In this document: positions 30,439 to 38,700 of the stretch, piece after piece
How positions within the stretch are numbered: position 1 is the first letter of the stretch
Layout of the letters: every line of letters starts with the position of its first letter
DNA from: Polyangiaceae bacterium
Lineage (GTDB): Bacteria > Myxococcota_A > Polyangia > Polyangiales > Polyangiaceae
DNA: 42,428 nt
Direction of reading: 5' to 3'
Assembly (NCBI GenBank): GCA_020849655.1
Contig: JADLFU010000223.1
Location: forward strand, 1-42,428
The notes under the pieces: model-generated
Told to the model about the DNA's origin: nothing
Databases searched by the model: none
What the model saw: only the letters and a program-made list of their open reading frames with translations
Translations under genes and position numbers: made by a program

Positions 30439-33132
30439 ATGCGTCTTCGCCTCTTGCTCTCTGTGCCCGCCCTCTGCCTCTCTGCGCCCCTCGCGCACGC
30501 GGCGCCCACGCTCCGCGTCAGCGTCGATCAGCGCGGAGACTTCGCGCTCATCGGCAACACGCTGGGGCAGGACTGCGGCCCCGGGGTCCCGCTGCCGTCG
30601 GCGGGCTCGGTCGGCCCGTGCGGATCGGGCACCGACGACACCGCGCCCGACGTGCTCTGGCGCGCCGACTGGCCGACGCCCGGCGCCGCCCTGGCGAGCA
30701 CGGCCGTCACGCCCGCCCAGGCGAGCAGCGCGGCCTCGCTGTCCCTGCCCGCGGGCGCGACGGTCACGCACGCGTACCTCTTGTGGGGCGCGACGCGCGG
30801 CGCGGGTCCGGACGACACCGTGACGCTCGCGCGCCCGATGGGCGCCTCGACGGTGGTGAAGGCGGCCTCCACGCGCACGAGCACGAGCGACGCCTACACC
30901 GGGATCGCCGACGTCACCGCGTTCGTGCAGCAAGCAGGGCCCGGCGTGTTCGTCGTGTCCGACGTCGGCGTCGACGCGCTCGCGAACAAGAACGAGTCGG
31001 TCGCGTTCGCAGGCTGGGCGCTCGTGGTGCTCTACGCCGATCCGGCCGCGCCGCTGCGGAACCTCACGCTCTTCGACGGCCTGGACGCCGTGACGGGCTC
31101 GACGGACGCGACCGCGACGCTCTCGGGGTTCCTCGTCCCGAACGCGGGCTTCTCGGGCAAGCTCGGCGTCGTCGCGTTCGAGGGCGACGCGTCGATCCCC
31201 GGCGATCAGCTGTTCTTTAGCGGCGGCGCCCCGCTCGGTGATCCGCTGAGCCCGAGCGACAATTTCTTCAACAGCACGCGCGGGTACCTCGGGGCGGCCG
31301 TCACGGTGGCCGGAGACCTGCCGCAGACGAGCGGCGAAGCCGCGAGCCTGTCCGGCGTCGACCTCGACGTCGTCGACATCACCTCGAAGCTCGGCCCCGG
31401 GCAGAAGAGCGCCGTGCTGCAGGCGAAGAGCTCCGGTGACGCGTTCTATCTGGCGGCGTTCGTCACGTCGATCACCACCTACAAACCTGACTTCACCGGC
31501 ACGACGAAGACCGCGACCGATCTCGACGGCGGCGCGTTGCTCGTGGGCGACCGGCTCGCGTACACGATCGTCGTGCGCAACGACGGCGACGACGCGAGCG
31601 CCCAGACCGCGCTCGTCGACGCGCTGCCCGCCGGCGTGACGTTCGAGCCCGGCTCGATCGAGATCACCGCCGGCGCGGGCGCGGGCCCGAAGACCGACGC
31701 GGCAGGCGACGACGAGGGCGAGTACGACGGCGGGACGCGCACCGTCACCGTCCGGCTCGGCGCGGCGGGCGCGCTCGCGCCCGGCGAGTCCGCCACCGTG
31801 AGGTTCGTCGTGAAGGTCGAGGCGGCCGCGGTGGGCTCGCTCGCGAACCAGGCGCAGGTCTCCGCGGCGGGGGCCCTCGGCGCGCCCGCGTCGAGCTGGG
31901 TCTCCGGCGCGACGCCGGGGGACGGCGCCCCGACGACGACGGTGGTCGACGAGTGCGACGCCGACCCGAGGTGCGCGACCGGCCGCTGCGACGTCGGCGC
32001 GAGCCCGAAGCGCTGCGTCGAGTGCCTCGCCGACGCGGACTGTGGGCCCACGCGCTGGTGCGCCGCGACGAAGTGCGAGGACTGCAAGCCCGACGCGCCG
32101 TGCGGCGACGCGGACGGCGACGGCCTCACGAACGCAGAGGAGGCCGCGCTCGGGACCGAACCAAAGAATCCTGACACCGACGGCGACGGCGTCGGTGACG
32201 GCCAGGAGGCGCCAGGAGGCGCCGCGATCGACACCGACAAGGACTCGAAGATCGATCCGCTGGACGACGACGACGACGACGACGGCCTGCTGACGAAGCA
32301 GGAGCTCACCGCCGCTGCTGCCTCGGGATCGCCCGCGGACGTCGACGGCGACGGGATCCCCAACTGGCGTGACACCGACGCGGACGGCGACGGCGAGCTG
32401 GACGGCAAGGAGGGGGTCGGCGACCGGGACGGCGACGGGATCGCGAACTTCCTCGATCCCAACGACGATGACGGCCCGCTCGGCGATCTCGACGCCGACG
32501 ACGTGGCGAACGCGAAGGACAACTGCGTGCTCGTGCCGAACACCGACCAGGCGGACGCAGACAAGGACGGCGTGGGGGACGCCTGCGAAGGCGGCGCGGG
32601 CGGCGCGGGCGGTGCAGCGGGCGCGGGCGGCGCGGGCGCCGCGGGCGAGGCTGGCAAGGCAGGGTCGAGCGGCGCAGGCAACGCGGGCGAGGCCGGCAAG
32701 GCAGGGGCCGCCGGGACCGCAGGCAAGGCAGGCAGCGCAGGCGCAGGCACGGCGGGCGCCGCGGGCAAGGCAGGCAGCGCAGGCGCAGGTCAGGCGGGCG
32801 CCGCGGGCAAGGCAGGCAGCGCGGGCGCTGGTCAGGCGGGCGCCGCGGGCAAGGCAGGCAGCGCGGGCGCTGGTCAGGCGGGCGCTGCAGGCAGCGCAGG
32901 AGCAGGCAAGGCGGGCAGCTCAGGCGCGGGGCAAGCGGGCAGCGCAGGCAAGGCAGGCAGCCCGGGGAGCGCGGGCAGCGGCGGCGCGGGACAGGCCGCG
33001 TCCGAGCCGCCCGAGGAGGGCGTCATCGAAGGCAGCGGCTGCGCGATCGCGGGTGACGATCCCGGCGGCGCCGCCGTCGTCGCGCTCGCGGCCCTCGCGC
33101 TCGCGTCGCGCAGGCGTCGTCGCGAAGGCTAG
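30439..33132 (+). CDS. Secreted cell-surface protein with DUF11-like domain, TSP3 repeats, Gly/Ala linker and MYXO-CTERM signal
   Basis: An 897-residue protein. A Sec signal (MRLRLLLSVPALCLSAPLAHA) leads to a beta-rich N-terminal domain of about 320 residues. ITTYKPDFTGTTKT then introduces a DUF11/isopeptide-like beta-sandwich (about 353-480; GDRLAYTIVVRNDGDD). A small Cys-rich segment (about 505-553) follows, then thrombospondin type 3-like calcium repeats (about 555-713; DADGDGLTNAEE, DTDGDGVGDG, and the typical DNCVLVPNTDQADADKDGVGD block). A Gly/Ala/Lys tract with three exact 14-residue repeats comes next, and last SGCAIAG, a hydrophobic helix and RRRRREG, a MYXO-CTERM-type sorting signal. 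It is likely anchored in or released from the outer membrane. Its TAG stop shares CTAG with the stop of the convergent epimerase. Confidence 0.9.
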   Translation: MRLRLLLSVPALCLSAPLAHAAPTLRVSVDQRGDFALIGNTLGQDCGPGVPLPSAGSVGPCGSGTDDTAPDVLWRADWPTPGAALASTAVTPAQASSAASLSLPAGATVTHAYLLWGATRGAGPDDTVTLARPMGASTVVKAASTRTSTSDAYTGIADVTAFVQQAGPGVFVVSDVGVDALANKNESVAFAGWALVVLYADPAAPLRNLTLFDGLDAVTGSTDATATLSGFLVPNAGFSGKLGVVAFEGDASIPGDQLFFSGGAPLGDPLSPSDNFFNSTRGYLGAAVTVAGDLPQTSGEAASLSGVDLDVVDITSKLGPGQKSAVLQAKSSGDAFYLAAFVTSITTYKPDFTGTTKTATDLDGGALLVGDRLAYTIVVRNDGDDASAQTALVDALPAGVTFEPGSIEITAGAGAGPKTDAAGDDEGEYDGGTRTVTVRLGAAGALAPGESATVRFVVKVEAAAVGSLANQAQVSAAGALGAPASSWVSGATPGDGAPTTTVVDECDADPRCATGRCDVGASPKRCVECLADADCGPTRWCAATKCEDCKPDAPCGDADGDGLTNAEEAALGTEPKNPDTDGDGVGDGQEAPGGAAIDTDKDSKIDPLDDDDDDDGLLTKQELTAAAASGSPADVDGDGIPNWRDTDADGDGELDGKEGVGDRDGDGIANFLDPNDDDGPLGDLDADDVANAKDNCVLVPNTDQADADKDGVGDACEGGAGGAGGAAGAGGAGAAGEAGKAGSSGAGNAGEAGKAGAAGTAGKAGSAGAGTAGAAGKAGSAGAGQAGAAGKAGSAGAGQAGAAGKAGSAGAGQAGAAGSAGAGKAGSSGAGQAGSAGKAGSPGSAGSGGAGQAASEPPEEGVIEGSGCAIAGDDPGGAAVVALAALALASRRRRREG
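32752..32877 (+). repeat. Three tandem 42-bp coding repeats
   Basis: Units at 32752-32793, 32794-32835 and 32836-32877 each encode AGAAGKAGSAGAGQ. The second and third are nearly identical in DNA, which suggests recent duplication. They lie in the Gly/Ala linker between the TSP3-like repeats and the sorting signal. The unit is in frame, so copy number can change without breaking the gene. Confidence 0.9.
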
Positions 33133-34094
33133 CCCGCGACCCGCCCGGCTCGCGCGTCGCGGAGGAAGTCGACGGTGGACGACAGCCCCTCGCTCCACGC
33201 GACGCGCGGCGAGTAGCCGAGCAGGCTCGACGCGAGCTCGAGCGACGCGCACGAGCGCCGGATGTCGCCCCGGCGCGGCGCGGTGTGCTCCACGCCGCCG
33301 TCGAGCCCGAGCGCGCGCAGCGACGCGAGGACGTCGAGCACGGTGGTCTCGCGGCCGCTCGCGAGGTTGACCACCTCGCCCAAGAGCGCGCGCGTCGACG
33401 ACGCGGCCGCGAGGTTGGCGCGTACGACGTCGTCGACATGGACGAAATCTCGCGACTGGCGGCCGTCGCCGTGCACGCGCGCCGGCTCGCCGCCGAGCCA
33501 CGCCCAGACGAACCGAGGGATGGCGGCGGCGTAGGGGCCGTCGGGGAGCTGGTTCGGGCCGAACGTGTTGAAGTTGCGGAACGACAGCGCCTCCCGGCCG
33601 TGCAGGCGCGCCCACGCCGCGAGGTGCAGCTCGCCGGCGAGCTTCGTCACCGCATACGGCGAGAGCGGGCGCGCCGGGCTCTGCTCGGTCTTCGGGCTGG
33701 ACGGCTCGTCGCCATAGACCGCGCACGAGCTCGTGAACACGACGCGGCGCACGCCCGCGTCGCGCGCGGCCTCGAGCACGGTGAGCAGGCCGCGCACGTT
33801 GACCTCCTCGCACCCCAGCGGATCGACGAGGCTCTGCTCGACCGACGCCTGCGCGGCCTCGTGGAACACGACCTCGACGCCCCGCATCGCGCGCGCCACC
33901 GCCGCGCCGTCGACGATGCTCGCCGTGTGCCGCTCGACCTCGGCGTCGCCCGGGCGGAGCAGCCTGTCGACGAGCGACCAGCGGCCCGTCGACAGATCGT
34001 CGAGCGCGACGACGCGCTCTCCCGCGCGCGCGAGCGCCGCGACGAGGTTCGAGCCGATGAAGCCGGCGCCGCCGGTGACGAGGAAGCGGGCCAC
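33129..34094 (-). CDS. NAD-dependent epimerase/dehydratase (UDP-glucose 4-epimerase-like extended SDR)
   Basis: A 321-residue cytoplasmic sugar-nucleotide enzyme starting at GTG 34094. The Rossmann motif is FLVTGGAGFIGSN (GxxGxxG) at residues 4-16. The catalytic Ser is in FTSSCAVYG and the YxxxK pair in SPYAVTKLAGE (about residues 140-150). The sugar-side blocks SFRNFNTFGPNQ and GDGRQSRDFVHVDDVV are present. It would change a nucleotide sugar, such as UDP-glucose or a dTDP-sugar, for surface polysaccharide; the exact sugar is unknown. It lies 35 bases downstream of uppP on the same strand, linking it to lipid-carrier-dependent glycan assembly. Its stop overlaps the stop of the convergent MYXO-CTERM gene by 4 bases. 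Confidence 0.9.
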   Translation of the reverse strand: MARFLVTGGAGFIGSNLVAALARAGERVVALDDLSTGRWSLVDRLLRPGDAEVERHTASIVDGAAVARAMRGVEVVFHEAAQASVEQSLVDPLGCEEVNVRGLLTVLEAARDAGVRRVVFTSSCAVYGDEPSSPKTEQSPARPLSPYAVTKLAGELHLAAWARLHGREALSFRNFNTFGPNQLPDGPYAAAIPRFVWAWLGGEPARVHGDGRQSRDFVHVDDVVRANLAAASSTRALLGEVVNLASGRETTVLDVLASLRALGLDGGVEHTAPRRGDIRRSCASLELASSLLGYSPRVAWSEGLSSTVDFLRDARAGRVAG

Positions 34095-34129
34095 GCGCGG
34101 CCGACTCTCCCACGCGCGGCGCGCGCCGA

Positions 34130-34936
34130 TCAACGGTAGAGCGCGAGCGCGACGACCGCGCCGAGCGCGACCCGGTACACGCCGAACGGCCACAGCCCGA
34201 CGCGCGGCAGCAGGCGCAAGAAGCCTGCGATCACCGCCCACGCGACGAGGAACGACGTCACCATCCCGACGACGAGCGCGCCCGCGCTGACGCCCGCCGC
34301 GAGCTCCCGGTGCGACTTCGCGAGCTCGTACACGGTGGCGGCGCCCAGCGTCGGCAGCGACAGCAAGAAGGAGAACTCCGCCGCCGTCGTCGTCGAGAGC
34401 CCCGCGGCCTCCCCGGCGAGGATCGTGCACATCGAGCGCGACGTGCCAGGCCAGAGCGACAGGCACTGCCCCGCCCCGATCACGAGCGCGCGGCGGAGCG
34501 TGACGTGCGCGAGGCCGTCGAGCCGGGTCGCGCGCCGCGCCCTCGCGATCAGCGACGACGCGATCATCACGACGCCGCCGGTGACGAGCGCGACGACGAC
34601 GGGCCCGACGCCGAACAGGTGGGCCTTGATCACCTTGCGGAGCAGCAACCCCACGACCGCGACCGGCAAGAACGCGACGACGAGCGCCCCGAAGAGGCGC
34701 AGGCTCTCGCGCTCGGCCCGCAGCGCGCCCCGCGCGTGCCGCCCGAGGAGCGCGCGGTAGTGCACCACCACGGCGAGCAGCGCGCCCAGCTGGATGACGA
34801 TGGCGAACGACGCAGACGCCTCGCCGGCGGCGCCGAGCAGGTGCTCCGCGAGGACGAGGTGCCCCGTCGACGAGACGGGGAGGAACTCCGTCAGGCCCTC
34901 GACGACGCCGAGCACGAGCGCGATGAGCAGGCTCAC
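34130..34936 (-). CDS. uppP: Undecaprenyl-diphosphatase (UppP/BacA family)
   Basis: A 268-residue polytopic membrane enzyme that dephosphorylates undecaprenyl diphosphate so the carrier can be reused; high expression typically gives bacitracin resistance. The signature VEGLTEFLPVSSTGHLVLAEHLL (about residues 12-34) holds the essential Glu residues, and the second signature PGTSRSM (about 163-169) holds the catalytic Ser/Arg region. About eight hydrophobic helices are visible. The start is GTG 34936. It is co-directional with the epimerase and divergent from the response regulator, with 77 bases between the start codons. Confidence 0.94.
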   Translation of the reverse strand: MSLLIALVLGVVEGLTEFLPVSSTGHLVLAEHLLGAAGEASASFAIVIQLGALLAVVVHYRALLGRHARGALRAERESLRLFGALVVAFLPVAVVGLLLRKVIKAHLFGVGPVVVALVTGGVVMIASSLIARARRATRLDGLAHVTLRRALVIGAGQCLSLWPGTSRSMCTILAGEAAGLSTTTAAEFSFLLSLPTLGAATVYELAKSHRELAAGVSAGALVVGMVTSFLVAWAVIAGFLRLLPRVGLWPFGVYRVALGAVVALALYR

Positions 34937-34974
34937 GGGGACGGCCTCTACACGCGCGGCCGTGCCGATGCTGC

Positions 34975-35004
34975 TTGACCGTGCAGCGCGGGCGCACCCA
35001 AGAT
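34975..35004 (+). promoter_or_regulatory. Probable promoter of the response regulator gene
   Basis: TTGACC (34975-34980) and CAAGAT (34999-35004) are 18 bases apart, the same layout as the exbB promoter. The -10 ends 9 bases before the ATG, so the transcript should be leaderless or nearly so. Confidence 0.45.
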
Positions 35005-35013
35005 CCGCGCTCG

Positions 35014-35673
35014 ATGACGAACGAGACGACGAAGGTGGTCCTGGTGGCAGACGACGAGCCGGCGATGCTGTCCCTGATCGCGCAGCACACGAAGACCCTC
35101 GGCTTCGCCGTCACGGTCGCGCGCGACGGCGAGGAGGCGTGGGACCAGGCCGAGCGCCACCGCCCCGATCTCGTCCTGCTCGACGTGATGATGCCGGGGA
35201 TGAGCGGCTGGGAGGTGTGCCGCAAGATCCGCGAGTCGCGCGACCTCACGCACACGAAGGTCATCATGATCACCGGCATCGGCGAGCGCCTCAACGAGAT
35301 GACGTCTCCCCTGTTCGGCGCCGATCGCTACCTCGACAAGCCGTTCCAGCTCTCTGACCTCGACGACGCGATCGCCGCGGTGGTCGGCGCGCCGAAGCCA
35401 GCCGCGAAGAAGGGCGCCGCGAAGTCGCCGGCTGCCAGGAAGCCAGCTGCCGGGAAACCTGCGACGAAGAAGCCCGCAGCGAAGAAGCCCGCTGCGAAGA
35501 AGCCCGCTGCGAAGAAGCCCGCTGCGAAGAAGCCCGCAGCGAAGAAGCCCGCTGCGAAGAAGCCCGTCGCTGGCAAGAAGCCCATCGCTGCCAAGAAGCC
35601 CGCTGCGAAGAAGCCCGTGGCGAAGAAGCCCGTGGCGAACAAGGCAGCGCCCAGGAAGCCCGCCGCGAAGTAG
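35014..35673 (+). CDS. Response regulator receiver domain with a histone-H1-like AKKPA-repeat tail
   Basis: A 219-residue protein. Residues 1-124 are a complete CheY-type receiver: acidic pair Asp13-Asp14, phospho-acceptor Asp57 in PDLVLLDVMMPGMSG, switch Thr87 in VIMITG, and Lys109 in DRYLDKP. Residues 127-219 are a Lys/Ala/Pro tail of repeated PAAKK units, very like histone H1 and bacterial HU/AlgP-type tails, which bind DNA or other polyanions. No helix-turn-helix or enzyme domain is present. Phosphorylation could therefore control a nucleoid- or polyphosphate-binding tail, which is inference. ATG 35014 was chosen because the receiver fold begins at once after it. No sensor kinase lies nearby, so it is an orphan. 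Confidence 0.9.
   Translation: MTNETTKVVLVADDEPAMLSLIAQHTKTLGFAVTVARDGEEAWDQAERHRPDLVLLDVMMPGMSGWEVCRKIRESRDLTHTKVIMITGIGERLNEMTSPLFGADRYLDKPFQLSDLDDAIAAVVGAPKPAAKKGAAKSPAARKPAAGKPATKKPAAKKPAAKKPAAKKPAAKKPAAKKPAAKKPVAGKKPIAAKKPAAKKPVAKKPVANKAAPRKPAAK
35461..35565 (+). repeat. Seven tandem 15-bp coding repeats
   Basis: Seven consecutive units of type GC(T/A)GCGAAGAAGCCC, each encoding AAKKP with ATKKP in the first. Four are identical in sequence. They form the core of the basic tail of the response regulator and are a likely site of length variation between strains. Confidence 0.93.
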
Positions 35674-35701
35674 CGGGGCTGACCGGGCTGACCAACTGCC
35701 G

Positions 35702-38700
35702 TCAGGGCTTCGGAAGTACGCGCACGGCGAGGCAGTTGTTCAGCGACGGGATGAGGTCGCACCCGCCGCAGTCGGACACGACCGGACTCTGCGCGCAATT
35801 GAGCGCCGTCGAGGCGCCCCTGCCCTGGCATTGGTAGGCAAGCGGACCGAGTATCCCCGTGTCAATCCCGATCGAGCTGTCGTACCAGGTCAGCTTGCAC
35901 GTGAAGTTCGACGTCGTGCCCGTGCACCCGCCCGGCAGGCCCCATCCGGTCGGCGAGATCGTCTGCTGGGACAGCGTCCGATCGACGCGCCCGGGCGAGA
36001 CGGTCGTGTGCATGCTGAGCCCCGTGACGGAGCAAGCGTAGTGCGCGGACCCTAGCTTCAGCGTCGCGCCGCTGACCGAGTAGCCCGTGTCGAGGGCGGC
36101 GTTGCACGCGGGGAGGTTGTCAAGGCCGCTCCCGGTGCGATCGAGCGGGAAGACCTCGACGGCGCGGAGATCCAGCGGACACACGTCGTCGAGACACGCG
36201 CTGCCGCCGTCGGTGGTGCCGTCGCAGTCGTTGTCGAGGTTGTCGCAGATTCCGTCGGCCGCCTTCAGCGCCTCCTCGTCCGCGCCGCCCGGCTTCGCCG
36301 CGCCGCCCTTCGCCGCGTCGTCGCGGCAGTCGCCCGACGCGGGGCACGCGGCCTTCAGCTTCCAGTTCTCGCCGAGCGGCGGGCGCTGATTGGCAGGGGC
36401 GCCGGCGTTGGCGCAGTACTCCTTGCACCCGCTGTACGTATGCGGCGCGTACGCCTCACCGAACCAGCAGTAGCCGTCCGCGTCGAGGTCAGGGCAGAAG
36501 TCGACGCGCGAGTCAGGCGACGTGCACGCCCCCCACGCGCCCCCCCAGCACGTCTGCTGGCCATCCTGACACACGCCGCACAGCTGCGTCTGCCCGTTGG
36601 CGCACGCGCACGTGATCCCGTTGTCGACCTCGCCGTTGCAGTCGTTGTCCTTCAGATCGCACGTCTCGGCGGTCGGCAACACCGCGCCGTCGCACGCCGC
36701 AGCCCACTTGCCGGTCGTGTCGCACGCCTGCACACCCTCCTTGCACTCGCCCACGCCGTTGCCACACGGGCGCAGCGCGCCCGGCGTGCACTCCGACGAG
36801 CACGACAGCGACAGCGCGCCGTCGACGACGAGGCTGTCGTCCAGCGTGGCGTTGCAGTTGTTGTCACCGCCGCAGCGGTTCGGCTTCGCGCCGATACCAG
36901 GCTGGAACACGGCCGTCACCACCTGCCGCGTCACCGACGCGCTCGACCACTCCAGCCTCAACGAGAACGCCCCCACCACGTCGTACGCCTCGAGCACGAT
37001 CGGCACCTCACCGGCCGACAGCGCCTGCGCTGGCGAGTCCACGGCGCCCGTCGACGTCGCCGCCCACTGGTCCGTCACCGTGACGCCGTTCACCTTCAGC
37101 CGATACGCTCCGTCCGCGGTGGAGGTGTGGAACGTGTAGCTGCCCGCCTGCTCGACGACCAGCGTGCCCTCGTACCGCACCGCCCAGTTGTCACGCCCGA
37201 CGCCCGACGACACCGCGCCGGTGCCGAGGTTCACGTCCACGGCGTGGACGTCGGTCATCACCTGCGTCGCGCCGGCGTTGCTCGCGGGGAGGCCGCTCGT
37301 CACACCGTTGAAGAAGTACCCCGTGAGCCCGGGCTTCTTGAACCCGTACGCCCGCGGCGCCGACAGCGGGCCGTCCCACGCGCCGGGGTACGTGGTCACG
37401 TCCAGATCGTTGCAGTCCGTCGCCGGCAGCACCGCCGCCTTCCACTTCTCGGGGCACGCCACGGTCTGACCGGGGCAGTTCGCCACCTGCTCCCCCGGGT
37501 TGAAGCACTGTGTGAGCGCAGACGCGCCCTGCGGCGAGAAGCCGTCGGCGTCCGCGTCGTACGACCACTGCGGCACGCTCGCCGCGTTGTCGTCCACGCT
37601 TCCGTTGCAGTCGTTGTCCTTCTTGTCGCAGATCTCGGCCTTGCCGGGCGCGCGGAGTGCGTCGCCGTCGTCGCAGTCGTCCGCGACGAGGTTCTGCTTC
37701 CACGCGCCTGTGCAGGGTCCGACGCCGCCGGGGCAGTTCGCGCCGTCGTTGCCAGGGTTGGAGCACTGTGTCTTGGCCGTCGCGCCCAACGGGGCGTGGT
37801 TGTCGCCGTCGCCGTCAAACCACCAGATCGCGAAGTCCGTCGCGCCCTCGTCCGTCTGCCCGTTGCAGTTGTTGTCGTAGCCGTCGCACACCTCCGCCTT
37901 GCCGGGGAAGATCTCCGCCACGGTGTCGTCGCAGTCGTCGTTCGGGATGCTGTCCTTCCACTTGGCGGGGTCGCAGCTCGGACACGACGGCGGCGCCACG
38001 GGCGCCACGCACGTCTTCAGGCCCGCGATCGTCTTGTCGCCATGGTTGTCGCCGTCCGCGTCATAGTAACGGATGACTTGCCCCGCGACGTTGATGTCAG
38101 CGTCGTCGATCTTGTCGTCGCAGTCGTCGTCGATGCCGTTGCAAGACTCGCTCGCCCCGGGGTTGACCTCGAGGATCGAGTCATCGCAATCGGTGGCCGG
38201 CAGGTTGGAGTCGATCCACCTCGAGACGTCGCACGTCGGGCACTCTTCCGGCGGCGCGGTCGGGGCAGCGCACGACCTCACCTTCTTCCAGCCCCTCGGC
38301 GCGAACAGGTCGAGATCGGCGTCATACGACCAGAACGGGGCGTCCGGCGGCGAGCCCTCGTCCGTCTGCCCGTCGCAGTCGTCGTCGAGCGAGTTGCACG
38401 ACTCCGCGATCGGGCCGATCGTCCCCGCGCACGGGCCCCACGTGCCGTCGCCCTGGCACGCCTTCGCGCCCGCCTTGCACGCGCCGAGCGGCTTGCCGGT
38501 GCCGTCCAGCTTCGGGAAGCTGACTGGCTGCCCGTTCGACAGCTCAGAGCACGACACGACGTCTCCTGGCGTGCATGTGCAGCTCGCGCCGTTCGACAGC
38601 TTCTGGTCCCCGTCGCCTCCAGAGCAGTTCTGATCGATGCCGTCGGCGCAATGCTCGGGCTTGCCATCCCCCTTCGGGCCGTCCCACCCATCCGGGCTCA

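Noticed and set aside
32752-32877. CRISPR-like regularly spaced repeats
   Set aside because: Units are directly adjacent and in frame with no spacers. They are coding repeats of a Gly/Ala linker.
35461-35565. Tandem 15-bp repeats as a regulatory iteron array or origin
   Set aside because: They encode AKKPA units in frame within the response regulator tail.
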